From positions 1 through 10,817 of the forward strand of contig MKRS01000308.1 of the NCBI GenBank assembly GCA_001897035.1: a DNA stretch of 10,817 nt, read 5' to 3'. This DNA comes from Bacteroidales bacterium 45-6 (GTDB taxonomy: Bacteria > Bacteroidota > Bacteroidia > Bacteroidales > Dysgonomonadaceae). The notes below the pieces were generated by a model. It was not told the DNA's origin, made no database searches, and saw only the letters and a list, made by a program, of their open reading frames with translations. The first letter of the stretch is position 1. Each line of letters opens with the position of its first letter. Of the stretch, positions 1 to 8,564 are shown one piece after another. The translations under genes were made by a program, and so were the position numbers.

Positions 1-1001
<1,001 letters not shown>

Positions 1002-1020
1002 TTCAATCCAAAATAATCAG

Positions 1021-1050
1021 AAAGCGCCGGAGTAATTCGGCGCTTTTTTT
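1021..1050 (+). terminator. Intrinsic terminator of gapA
   Basis: A perfect 9-bp stem (AAAGCGCCG, 1021-1029, pairing with CGGCGCTTT, 1038-1046) closes an 8-nt loop and runs into a T tract ending at 1050. It begins 20 nt after the gapA stop codon. The A/T flanks of the stem may let it work in both directions, but no minus-strand gene is seen next to it. Confidence 0.92.
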
Positions 1051-1220
1051 ATCTATCTACGGGTTCACAGCATCGAGGGAAAAGATTCAATGCACCCAAC
1101 AACGTTTGCCAAAGCAAATGCGAGAATTCGATAACCGATGATTCCTCAAATCAGTTCCTTTCCCATACGCCCGAACCGCTTAAGTCGAGTTTACCTTAAT
1201 GATGAAAATCCCCACCGGCC

Positions 1221-1352
1221 AGCTCTCCCCTTGTTTTCAAGAGCAGCGTCCAAAGGGCGAGGGGCTGTTAAACATTCTATGCTTTTTCTTGGAAACACCA
1301 TCTCTTTTCCGGCTGCCTGAAGCCCTCCTTTTCCTTCAGGGAGAGTACTCTC
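1221..1352. repeat. Cluster of intergenic inverted repeats, possibly REP-like
   Basis: Three structures follow one another. Arms AGCTCTCCCCTT (1221-1232) and AAGGGCGAGGGGCT (1253-1266) pair imperfectly. CCTGAAG (1316-1322) and CTTCAGG (1334-1340) pair perfectly across an 11-nt loop. GAGAGTACTCTC (1341-1352) is a perfect 12-bp palindrome immediately after it. A further weaker pair, GCATC and GATGC, flanks 1359-1369. None is followed by a T tract, so they do not look like terminators. Membership of a dispersed repeat family is inferred from the look of the sequence only. Confidence 0.4.
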
Positions 1353-1377
1353 AGCATCGCCTCAGCTGTGATGCGTT

Positions 1378-1385
1378 TAATTTTG
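1378..1385 (+). promoter_or_regulatory. Candidate Bacteroidota -7 promoter element for the dipeptidyl peptidase gene
   Basis: TAATTTTG matches the Bacteroides primary sigma factor (ABfA) -7 consensus TAnnTTTG in all fixed positions and lies 86 nt before the start codon. No clear -33 TTG is found 19-21 nt upstream, which weakens the call. The same 12-nt stretch TTTAATTTTGTC also occurs upstream of dxs (5084-5095). A poorer alternative, TTATTTTG, is at 1420-1427. Confidence 0.4.
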
Positions 1386-1471
1386 TCAATAAATTCCGGG
1401 AAATTAAATCCTATTGTCCTTATTTTGTATCTTAGTGGCATCTTATTATCAGAGAAAAAGATTAAGCCGCA

Positions 1472-3634
1472 ATGAAACAAATTAAACTGATCGTTTTTAG
1501 CCTCTTGCTTTTTGGGGAAGCCATGCAGGCCCAACAACTACAATTGAAGGACATAACTTCGGGAAGATTTTCCCAAAGAGGGGTGGAAGATGTGGTTTCT
1601 TCGCCCGATGGTGAATATTTCTACAAAACTGACCCTGACAACACCTTGGTGGTCAAATACGCCTTCAAGACGGGAATCCCCGTGGACACAGTGTTCGATG
1701 TGAAGCGCGCACGGGAATGCCATTTCGACTCATTTGACGGGTTCGTGATGAGTCCCGATGAAAAACGCTTGCTGGTTTACCGCAACACGGAGCACGTCTA
1801 TCGCCGCTCCTACAAGGCAGACTATTACTACTACGACATCCGCCGCAACTTGGTGATAAAACTCACCGACAAAAAAGAAAAGCAATCGTCGCCTGTGTTT
1901 TCGAAAGACGGGCGGATGCTGGCTTATGTGTGCGAAAACAATATCTGGCTGGCCAAATTCGACTATGGCACCGAGTCGCAGGTCACCAAAGACGGTATGG
2001 CTGGAAAAATCATCAATGGCGCTACCGACTGGGTGTATGAAGAAGAATTCGAGACCACTCACATCATGGACTTTTCGTCCGACAACTCCCTGCTGGCCTT
2101 TGTACGCTTCGATGAGTCGGAAGTCCCTGAATTTTCTTTCCAGAAATACAAGGACAACCTCTACCCCAAACTGCAATCTTTCAAATATCCAAAAGCCGGG
2201 GAAACCAATTCAAAAGTGACTTGCCAAGTATTCGACATCGAAGCAAAAACCACCAAGCAAGTCAATCTTCCTTCTTCGGGATGGGAGTATATCCCGATGA
2301 TCCAGTTCCTGCCCGACCAGCCCGCATTGGCGGTGATGACCCTGAACCGGGAGCAGAACGTGTTCGACATGTACATGGCGAATCCCCGTTCGCTGGTTGC
2401 CAAATCGGTGTTGCAAGAAAGAAACAAGTATTTTGTGGATTCGGAACTCCTGAAACAGATCCGCTTTATCCCAGGGCACTTCCTGTATGTGAGCGAAAAA
2501 GATGGCTACAACCAGATCTATCTCTACAACAATGCGGGCGTGCTGCAAAAACAATTGACCACTGGCAAATTCGATGTCACTGACCTGCTTGCCGTGGATC
2601 CTGGCACTAAGACCGTCTATTACCAAGCGGCAGGCGAAAGCCCCTTGCGAAGGGAAATATACAAATTGAACATGGAGAAAGGCCTTCCGGTGAAACTGAC
2701 ATCGCAGGCCGGAACCAACCGCGCCGAATTTGCCGAAAATGGTAAATATTTTGTCAATTTCTGGAACAATACCAACGCCCCCTCCGTGGTGACAGTGAAC
2801 GATGCCAATGGAAAACAGTTGCGTGTATTGGAAGACAACAGCGACTTGGTGAAGGTTCTCCAATCAACAACTCTTCCCACCAAAGAATTCACTACGGTGA
2901 AAGCGGCCGACGGGACAACTGCGTTGAACGCCTGGATCATGAGACCAACCCGCTTCGACCCGTCAAAGAAATATCCGCTCGTGATGGTGCAATACAGCGG
3001 CCCCAATTCGCAGCAAGTGCTTGACAGCTATGGCATCGACTGGGTACATTACCTGGCCGAGCAAGGCTATGTGGTGGCCTGTGTGGATGGACGCGGCACA
3101 GGAGCACGCGGGGAAGAATTCCGCAAACAAACGTACAAGAGGCTGGGTGTGCTCGAATCCGACGACCAGATTGCAGCAGCACACGAACTGGGCAAACTCT
3201 CCTACATCGACCCATCGCGCATAGGCATCTGGGGCTGGAGCTTTGGCGGGCAGATGGTGCTGATGACCATGGGCCGCGGCAACGGCGTGTTCAAGGCGGG
3301 CGTATCGATCGCTCCGGTCACCAACTGGCGATTCTACGACACAGTCTATACCGAACGCTTCATGACCACTCCGCAGCAAAACGAAGCCGGTTACCGGGAA
3401 GGATCACCCATCACTTACGCCGACACTTTTCAGGGAAAATTGCTTCTCGTGCACGGAACGGCGGACGACAACGTCCATTTCCAAAATTCGCTGGAATATG
3501 TAAGGGCGATGATCGACGCCGGCAAGCAATTCGAGATGTTCGTCTTTCCCGACAAAGACCATTCGATCCGGGGAGGGGATTCCCGAAGGTATTTATACGA
3601 AAAAATCATACAGTTCTACAACGACAACCTCTAA
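1472..3634 (+). CDS. dpp4: Dipeptidyl peptidase IV, S9B family serine protease, exported
   Basis: Removes N-terminal Xaa-Pro (and Xaa-Ala) dipeptides from peptides. In asaccharolytic or gut Bacteroidales such enzymes act in the periplasm or at the surface in peptide use. The 720-residue length matches the Porphyromonas gingivalis enzyme. A short basic N-terminus, a hydrophobic stretch (about residues 5-14) and AMQA at 17-20 form a type I signal peptide, with no lipobox Cys. The N-terminal beta-propeller (DPPIV_N) spans about 90-440 and contains DWVYEEEF, whose Glu cluster at 190-192 matches the pair that binds the substrate amino terminus in the family. The C-terminal alpha/beta hydrolase (about 510-720) carries GWSFGG with Ser590, GTADDNVHF with Asp665, and DKDHS with His697, so the triad is complete and properly ordered. 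The gene stands alone between two terminators and is probably monocistronic. The start is chosen because the signal peptide begins there; only an A-rich leader (AGAGAAAAAG) precedes it. Confidence 0.95.
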   Translation: MKQIKLIVFSLLLFGEAMQAQQLQLKDITSGRFSQRGVEDVVSSPDGEYFYKTDPDNTLVVKYAFKTGIPVDTVFDVKRARECHFDSFDGFVMSPDEKRLLVYRNTEHVYRRSYKADYYYYDIRRNLVIKLTDKKEKQSSPVFSKDGRMLAYVCENNIWLAKFDYGTESQVTKDGMAGKIINGATDWVYEEEFETTHIMDFSSDNSLLAFVRFDESEVPEFSFQKYKDNLYPKLQSFKYPKAGETNSKVTCQVFDIEAKTTKQVNLPSSGWEYIPMIQFLPDQPALAVMTLNREQNVFDMYMANPRSLVAKSVLQERNKYFVDSELLKQIRFIPGHFLYVSEKDGYNQIYLYNNAGVLQKQLTTGKFDVTDLLAVDPGTKTVYYQAAGESPLRREIYKLNMEKGLPVKLTSQAGTNRAEFAENGKYFVNFWNNTNAPSVVTVNDANGKQLRVLEDNSDLVKVLQSTTLPTKEFTTVKAADGTTALNAWIMRPTRFDPSKKYPLVMVQYSGPNSQQVLDSYGIDWVHYLAEQGYVVACVDGRGTGARGEEFRKQTYKRLGVLESDDQIAAAHELGKLSYIDPSRIGIWGWSFGGQMVLMTMGRGNGVFKAGVSIAPVTNWRFYDTVYTERFMTTPQQNEAGYREGSPITYADTFQGKLLLVHGTADDNVHFQNSLEYVRAMIDAGKQFEMFVFPDKDHSIRGGDSRRYLYEKIIQFYNDNL

Positions 3635-3649
3635 TTAACTACCAAAAAG

Positions 3650-3682
3650 ATCTTGGGTTTCCTCAACCCAGGATTTTTTTTT
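3650..3682 (+). terminator. Intrinsic terminator of the dipeptidyl peptidase gene
   Basis: Stem ATCTTGGGTT (3650-3659) pairs with AACCCAGGAT (3665-3674) over ten positions, with one G-U pair, closing a 5-nt loop. The stem runs directly into nine T residues ending at 3682. It lies 15 nt after the stop codon. Confidence 0.92.
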
Positions 3683-3824
3683 GCCCGTCGGCCAAAGGAC
3701 ACAGCAAAAGATAAAAATAAGCCGCATATAAACAAAAAAATAGCTTGAGCGTTGTATAAAGTAGAAGTATAACGAAAACACACAAGGCAGTTTTCTCAAA
3801 CAAAAAGAACTAACATTTTAATCG

Positions 3825-3890
3825 ATGAATACTTTTCGTCAGAATTCTCTGTTCATTCAAAACCGACGCTATGCTAATCCGAGGATTTAG
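3825..3890 (+). other. Short overlapping ORF of 21 codons ahead of the membrane Nudix-like gene
   Basis: ATG at 3825 opens a frame that reads through to a TAG at 3888-3890 and ends in NRRYANPRI. It is in a different frame from the 3871 gene and overlaps its first 20 bases. The TAG sits inside the AGGA (3889-3892) that could serve as a Shine-Dalgarno for the in-frame ATG at 3901. It may be a translationally coupled leader ORF. It may be the true N-terminus of the downstream protein, separated from it by a one-base frameshift (natural, programmed or a sequencing error). It may also be chance. I cannot decide from sequence alone. Confidence 0.3.
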
Positions 3891-4983
3891 GAAATATGCA
3901 ATGAACCCCGCATTAGGTTTCTTGCCGATCGGTGTATTCATTTTTTTGAACGCGAATTCAGTCAGCTTGATTATGGCGGTATTAGCCTCTACGATGTTGA
4001 GCCTGATTTTAGACTCGATTTTCCGCTTCGGGTTGAAAACGACAGTGTTCTGGCTCATGTCCATCGCATCTATGGTGCCTTTGGTGTTGACTTGCCTATT
4101 CGCCTTCATTTCGCCGGTGAAAGAGGTAAACACACACAACTACATGATTATCTGCGAAATATGGATGGTCATTATCTTATTCATTTTGCGGGGAGGCAAA
4201 AAATACATCGCCAACCACTATTTCAAAAGGATCGACATCCGGGAAAAGACCTTGCTTCAGGAAATATTCTCCGCAATGGGCATCGCCGAACGCCTTTTCA
4301 CCTTACACCTGTTTGTGGTGCTTGCGTATTCCTTCCTGATCCAGAGCTATGGCTTCAACGGTTGGGATTTTGCGATTTATGTTTTCGCTCCCTTGACGGT
4401 TGTCGTCATCCTGATTTGCTACGAAAGCTTTGCGCTCCGGTCGCTCAGCACCCGTTTTTTCAAAGAAGAATGGTTACCTATCGTCAACGAGCAGGGTCGG
4501 GTGATAGGCAAGGTAGCCAAGTCGGAGTCATTCAAGATGAAGAACCGCTTCTTGCACCCGGTGATCCGCATCGCATTGGTGTGCAACCGCAGCATCTATT
4601 TGCAGAAAAGGCCCGAAGATTCGCCCTTTGAACCCGGATACTTAGACCATCCGTTCGAAAAGTACATGCTTTTCAAGCACGACCTCAACTTAGCCGCCCG
4701 CAACAGCATCGCCAAACAACTGGGAGGAGAAGCGTTGCCATATACCTTTCAGCTTAAGTATATCTATGAAAATAGTGAAACCAAAAGACTGGTGCTGTTT
4801 TATGTCTCGCAAATCAATTCAGCCGATGAGGTGAAAAACATCAGCATGTTGAAAGGAAAATTCTGGACGGTGAAGCAAATTGAAGAAGAGGTAGATTCGA
4901 ATATTTTCGGGGAATGTTTCCTCCGTGAGTATGAATACCTGAAATCGACAATGCTGAGTCCGGCAATGAAAGAAATTATTTGA
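3871..4983 (+). CDS. Multi-pass membrane protein with a degenerate Nudix-like C-terminal domain
   Basis: Function unknown. Residues 14-183 hold about six hydrophobic segments (near 14-28, 30-47, 57-81, 91-106, 142-157, 167-183). From about 199 to 355 the chain is soluble and resembles the isopentenyl-diphosphate isomerase/YfcD group of Nudix proteins: EEWLPIVNEQGRVIG (199-213), LHPV (228-231), YLQKRP (243-248) and PGYLD (255-259). Where the Nudix box REUxEExGU should be, the chain reads NSIAKQLGG (278-286), so all three metal-binding Glu positions appear to be replaced (Ser279, Lys282, Gln283). Catalysis is therefore unlikely, and a binding or sensing role is inferred. dxs follows in the same direction after 168 nt. 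The start is uncertain: ATG 3871 has no Shine-Dalgarno, ATG 3901 has AGGA 8 nt upstream, and the short frame from 3825 may be the real N-terminus. The membrane topology is read by eye. Confidence 0.75.
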   Translation: MLIRGFRKYAMNPALGFLPIGVFIFLNANSVSLIMAVLASTMLSLILDSIFRFGLKTTVFWLMSIASMVPLVLTCLFAFISPVKEVNTHNYMIICEIWMVIILFILRGGKKYIANHYFKRIDIREKTLLQEIFSAMGIAERLFTLHLFVVLAYSFLIQSYGFNGWDFAIYVFAPLTVVVILICYESFALRSLSTRFFKEEWLPIVNEQGRVIGKVAKSESFKMKNRFLHPVIRIALVCNRSIYLQKRPEDSPFEPGYLDHPFEKYMLFKHDLNLAARNSIAKQLGGEALPYTFQLKYIYENSETKRLVLFYVSQINSADEVKNISMLKGKFWTVKQIEEEVDSNIFGECFLREYEYLKSTMLSPAMKEII

Positions 4984-5085
4984 GCAATTTAAGTCAATAA
5001 TGAACCTCGAATAGCATTGTTAACTATCATTCTTGCTTTTGCATATAAATTAGCCGGAGAAGTAGGAAAAAACGTTTTTGTTTTT

Positions 5086-5093
5086 TAATTTTG
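5086..5093 (+). promoter_or_regulatory. Candidate Bacteroidota -7 promoter element for dxs
   Basis: TAATTTTG matches TAnnTTTG at every fixed position, 58 nt before the dxs start, and is embedded in TTTAATTTTGTC (5084-5095), identical to the stretch ahead of the dipeptidyl peptidase gene. No good -33 TTG lies at the usual distance. The palindrome AAAAACGTTTTT (5068-5079) is directly upstream; it has no loop or GC stem, so it is not read as a terminator. Confidence 0.45.
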
Positions 5094-5124
5094 TCCACAT
5101 TTTCTTCCGGATATTTTTTAGCGC

Positions 5125-5148
5125 AAGGAGAAGATGAATCATCTGTAA
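5125..5148 (+). promoter_or_regulatory. AAGGAG motif and four-codon mini-ORF in the dxs leader
   Basis: AAGGAG at 5125-5130 is the best Shine-Dalgarno-like string in the window, yet it lies 21 nt before the dxs ATG, too far for direct use. It lies only 3 nt before another ATG (5134) that starts M-N-H-L followed by TAA (5146-5148). That mini-ORF is in frame with dxs and stops 3 nt before its start codon, an arrangement that would suit termination-reinitiation. No longer in-frame start is possible because of this stop. Confidence 0.35.
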
Positions 5149-5151
5149 ACT

Positions 5152-7113
5152 ATGTCTTTACTGAAAAATATAAACAGTCCTTCCGATCTGAAGAAGCTCG
5201 GGGAAAATCAGCTACCGGAAGTCTGTAGCGATTTAAGGACATTTCTAATCGATAAACTGAGTACTAATCCCGGGCATTTCGGGTCCAGCTTAGGTACGGT
5301 GGAACTCACTGTGGCCCTGCATTATGTTTATAACACCCCACTCGACCGTATTGTGTGGGATGTGGGGCATCAAGCATACAGCCATAAAATCCTCACCGGA
5401 AGAAGAGAAGCGTTTGACACCAACCGCAAGTTTGGCGGATTGTCGGGCTTTCCCAATCCCGAAGAAAGCGAATATGACGCTTTCATAGCCGGCCACGCTT
5501 CCAATTCTATTTCAGCAGCCCTCGGCATGGCGGTGGCCTTCCGGCTGAAAAAAGAAAATGACCGTCGGGTGGTTGCTGTCATCGGGGACGGGTCACTCAC
5601 CGGAGGGCTTGCGTTCGAAGGGCTCAACAACGCCGCCTCGCAGCCAAATGACCTATTGATCGTGCTGAACGACAACGATATGGCCATCGACAACAACGTA
5701 GGCGGGCTCAACGAATATCTTGTAAAGCTCACCACATCGAGCACTTACAACAAGATCCGCTACGACGTGTACCAGCACTTCAAGCGCAAGCGGTTGATCA
5801 CCGAACAGGGAAAGAATTTCATCCTGCGGGTCAATAATAGCGTGAAAGCGATCATTTCCAAGCAACACAACATCTTTGAAGGACTTAATATCCGCTACTT
5901 TGGCCCGATAGACGGGCACGACGTGAAAGGTCTTGTACGCATCCTGCGAAACATCAAGGATATGAAAGGCCCTAAGCTGCTGCATATTTGCACGGTAAAA
6001 GGCAAAGGATACGAACCGGCCGAAAAATCAGCCATCGTGTGGCACGCACCCGGAAAATTCAACAAGGAAACTGGGGAACGGATCGTAACCGTATCGGGAC
6101 CTTGCGCCCCGAAATTCCAGGATGTGTTCGGTAAAACGCTCGTGGAACTGGCAAAACAAAATGAAAGCATCGTCGGAATTACGCCCGCTATGCCCACAGG
6201 CTGTTCCATGACCTACATGATGAAGGAATTCCCTTCACGTTCGTTCGACGTGGGTATAGCCGAGGAGCATTCGGTGACCTATTCTGCCGGATTGGCCAAA
6301 GAAGGCCTTATTCCTTTTTGCAACATCTACTCCTCGTTCATGCAACGGGCCTACGACCAGGTCATCCACGATGTGGCCATCCAAAAGCTGCACGTGGTGT
6401 TCTGCCTCGACCGGGCCGGACTGGTAGGAGAAGACGGAGTTACGCATCATGGCGCATTCGATTTGGCCTACATGCGTTGCGTACCCAACCTTATTATCTC
6501 GTCGCCCATCAACGAACACTACCTGCGCCACCTGATGTACACCGCCACGTACAATGCAGACCAGCCGTTTGTTATCCGTTACCCACGAGGAGAAGGCAGC
6601 CTCATCGACTGGCAATGCGAAATGAAGTCCATCGAAATAGGCAAAGGCCAAAAACTGAACGACGGCAAAGATCTTGCGGTACTGTCCATCGGCCCCATTG
6701 GGATCCAAGTGCAAACAGCCATCCAACGCTTGCAAACCGAGGGATATTCGGTGGCACACTACGACATGATTTTCTTGAAACCGATCGACTCCGAGTTGCT
6801 GCACGAAGTGGCTTCCCACCATTCGAAAATTGTGACCGTGGAAGACGGCGTGATAACAGGAGGATTGGGTAGTGCAGTGCTGGAATATCTTGCCGACAAC
6901 AAATTCAACAACATCGAGGTGGAGAGAATCGGGCTTCCCGACAGCTTTGTCACCCATGGTTCGATTCCCGAGTTGACAAAACTCTGCGGTATAGACAAGG
7001 AGAGCATTTACCAGAAACTGTTGCAAATGCTGGCTAAAAACAGCCCGACAGGCAATGCCGACTCCTTGGTACGGGAGAGAAAAGTCTCAATAACTTTTCA
7101 GGAGGATAAATAA
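5152..7113 (+). CDS. dxs: 1-deoxy-D-xylulose-5-phosphate synthase
   Basis: Condenses pyruvate and glyceraldehyde 3-phosphate, with loss of CO2, to 1-deoxy-D-xylulose 5-phosphate. This is the committed thiamine-diphosphate-dependent step of the MEP isoprenoid pathway and also supplies thiamine and pyridoxal synthesis in many bacteria. The 653-residue protein has the three transketolase-like domains in order. The TPP domain contains DVGHQAY (His73), GHASNSIS (His115), GDG at 145-147 and the matching Asn in NDND at 173-176, which together form the Mg-TPP site. The pyrimidine-binding domain has IAEEHS with the expected catalytic Glu371 and the conserved [15 protein letters not shown] loop. The C-terminal domain has [14 protein letters not shown]. 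All key residues are present. The start gives the usual N-terminus, beginning shortly before the PSDLKKL helix. A stop codon just upstream rules out an earlier start. trkA follows 106 nt later on the same strand with no obvious terminator between. Confidence 0.97.
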   Translation: MSLLKNINSPSDLKKLGENQLPEVCSDLRTFLIDKLSTNPGHFGSSLGTVELTVALHYVYNTPLDRIVWDVGHQAYSHKILTGRREAFDTNRKFGGLSGFPNPEESEYDAFIAGHASNSISAALGMAVAFRLKKENDRRVVAVIGDGSLTGGLAFEGLNNAASQPNDLLIVLNDNDMAIDNNVGGLNEYLVKLTTSSTYNKIRYDVYQHFKRKRLITEQGKNFILRVNNSVKAIISKQHNIFEGLNIRYFGPIDGHDVKGLVRILRNIKDMKGPKLLHICTVKGKGYEPAEKSAIVWHAPGKFNKETGERIVTVSGPCAPKFQDVFGKTLVELAKQNESIVGITPAMPTGCSMTYMMKEFPSRSFDVGIAEEHSVTYSAGLAKEGLIPFCNIYSSFMQRAYDQVIHDVAIQKLHVVFCLDRAGLVGEDGVTHHGAFDLAYMRCVPNLIISSPINEHYLRHLMYTATYNADQPFVIRYPRGEGSLIDWQCEMKSIEIGKGQKLNDGKDLAVLSIGPIGIQVQTAIQRLQTEGYSVAHYDMIFLKPIDSELLHEVASHHSKIVTVEDGVITGGLGSAVLEYLADNKFNNIEVERIGLPDSFVTHGSIPELTKLCGIDKESIYQKLLQMLAKNSPTGNADSLVRERKVSITFQEDK

Positions 7114-7219
7114 GCAAATCATCATATCCCCCAGAAAACCCAACGGACGGATCAAATAACAGCAGATGCCCTTGATTTCTGTCCACAGAACATAGCCCTT
7201 AAAACAATTATTTTTCATT

Positions 7220-8557
7220 ATGAGAATCATCATAGCCGGTGCAGGTGAAGTGGGAACCCACTTGGCAAAACTCCTGTCTTCTGAAAACCATGACATTGTG
7301 TTGCTCGACCAGGACAGGGAGCGATTCAAGCAAGACGTGGCCTCGTTCGACATAATGACGATGGTAGGAGCGGCTACTTCCTTGAACGACCTCACCGAAG
7401 CCGGGGTGAAAAAGTGTGACCTCTTTGTGGCGGTGACACCCGAGGAATCGGCCAACATCACCTCCTGCATGTTAGCTTCTTTCTTAGGTGCCAAGAAAAC
7501 ATTCGCAAGGATCGACAACTACGAATATTTGCTGCCTAAAAACGCCGAAGTGTTCCAAAAATTAGGCGTTCATGCCATGTTCTACCCCGAAATGCTTGCC
7601 GCCAAGGAGATTGTTTCGGCCATCCGCCATCCCTGGGCCAGGATGTGGTTCCAGTTATGTGGAGGCGAAATGGTGCTGGTGGGGGTGAAAGTCCGCGAAA
7701 ATGCGTTTATCGTCAACAAATACCTTTCGGAACTGAATGCCGACCAAAAAAAATACCACGTGGTAGCCATCAAACGCAACAATACCACGATTATCCCAAA
7801 CGGATCGCATCAGATATTGGCCAATGACCTCCTGTTTTTTGCAGTAACGAAAGACCATGTGAATGAGATTCCCAAAATCACGGGGAAAAAGACTTTCGAA
7901 GTCAAAAACCTTATGATTATGGGAGGAAGCCGGATAGCCATCCGCACCACCCAATACCTGCCCGACAACATCCGCGTCAAGCTGCTCGAACCAGCCATCG
8001 ACAAATGCCAGAAGTTGGCCGAGAAAGTTCCCTCCAATGTGACCATCTATCACGAGGACGGGCGCAACACCGACTTCCTCATTCAGGAAGGCATCGAAGA
8101 AATGGATGCCTTTGTGGCCCTCACGGGAAGCCCCGAAGTGAACATTCTCTCGTGCATGGCGGCCAAACGCTTTGGCGTGCAAAGAACCGTGGCGGAGGTG
8201 GAAAATATGGACTACATCCCCATGGCCGAAAGCTTCGACATAGGGGCTGTAATCAATAAAAAAATCATCGCGGCAAGCAATATTTTCCGTTTCTTGCTCG
8301 ATGCCGATGTGTCGAGCGCCAAGCGGCTCTCTTTCGCAGATGCTGTGGTAGCCGAAATGGTGGTCAGAGAAGATGCCCGCATCACCCGGAAACCGGTCAA
8401 GAGCCTCAACCTGCCATCAAGCATCACCTTAGGAGGGCTCATCCGCAACGGCAAGGCCATGATGATTGATGGAGAAACGGTGATCCAAGCCAACGACCAC
8501 GTGGTAGTGTTCTGCTTGGATGATGCGCTCAAGAATGCAGAAAAACTGTTTGGATAA
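7220..8557 (+). CDS. trkA: Trk-type K+ uptake system, NAD-binding regulatory subunit TrkA
   Basis: Peripheral cytosolic subunit that forms a ring beneath the TrkH pore and gates K+ uptake in response to nucleotides. The 445 residues hold two tandem RCK halves, the usual full-length TrkA layout. The first begins at the N-terminus with the Rossmann motif GAGEVG (7-12) and the ribose-binding acid Asp30 in LLDQD, followed by a TrkA_C domain to about 215. The second begins near 230 with GGSRIA (235-240), where the last glycine of the GxGxxG pattern is Ala240, so nucleotide binding by this half may be weaker. It ends with another TrkA_C domain whose final strand is HVVVFCLDD. An A/T-rich leader without Shine-Dalgarno precedes the ATG, as is common in Bacteroidota. 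The stop codon is 7 nt before the preferred trkH start, so the pair is surely co-transcribed. Co-transcription with dxs is plausible but not shown. Confidence 0.95.
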   Translation: MRIIIAGAGEVGTHLAKLLSSENHDIVLLDQDRERFKQDVASFDIMTMVGAATSLNDLTEAGVKKCDLFVAVTPEESANITSCMLASFLGAKKTFARIDNYEYLLPKNAEVFQKLGVHAMFYPEMLAAKEIVSAIRHPWARMWFQLCGGEMVLVGVKVRENAFIVNKYLSELNADQKKYHVVAIKRNNTTIIPNGSHQILANDLLFFAVTKDHVNEIPKITGKKTFEVKNLMIMGGSRIAIRTTQYLPDNIRVKLLEPAIDKCQKLAEKVPSNVTIYHEDGRNTDFLIQEGIEEMDAFVALTGSPEVNILSCMAAKRFGVQRTVAEVENMDYIPMAESFDIGAVINKKIIAASNIFRFLLDADVSSAKRLSFADAVVAEMVVREDARITRKPVKSLNLPSSITLGGLIRNGKAMMIDGETVIQANDHVVVFCLDDALKNAEKLFG

Positions 8558-8564
8558 AGTTAGC

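Larger units (their letters stand above)
1051..1471. other. Gene-poor intergenic region between gapA and the dipeptidyl peptidase gene
   Basis: No convincing gene is seen in these 420 bases. The open frames here (for example plus-strand 1138-1320 and 1199-1435) lack family features, ribosome binding sites and coding-like composition. The middle part, roughly 1221-1370, holds several inverted repeats, described separately. The last 100 bases are A/T-rich and carry the probable promoter and leader of the downstream gene. Short polypyrimidine and polypurine runs recur around the stems and resemble dispersed intergenic repeats, but a single window cannot show copy number. Confidence 0.6.

Noticed and set aside
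1138..1435. Overlapping plus-strand frames in the gapA-to-peptidase interval (60 and 78 codons)
   Set aside because: Irregular composition, rich in Pro/Arg/Ser from repeat-like DNA, no ribosome binding site and no recognisable domain; they coincide with the inverted-repeat cluster.
5068..5079. AAAAACGTTTTT palindrome followed by more T residues as a terminator of the membrane Nudix-like gene
   Set aside because: It has no loop and only a CG pair in the stem, so it would not form a stable hairpin; it more likely belongs to the A/T-rich promoter of dxs.
7177..7190. Small hairpin TTCTG-TCCA-CAGAA between dxs and trkA
   Set aside because: Only 5 bp with A/T-rich ends and no following T tract; too weak to call a terminator or a riboswitch.
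8520..8564. Upstream start for trkH giving a 504-residue protein
   Set aside because: It would add a polar arginine-rich N-terminus not seen in the family and overlap trkA by 38 nt; ATG 8565 or 8571 gives a normal TrkH start.
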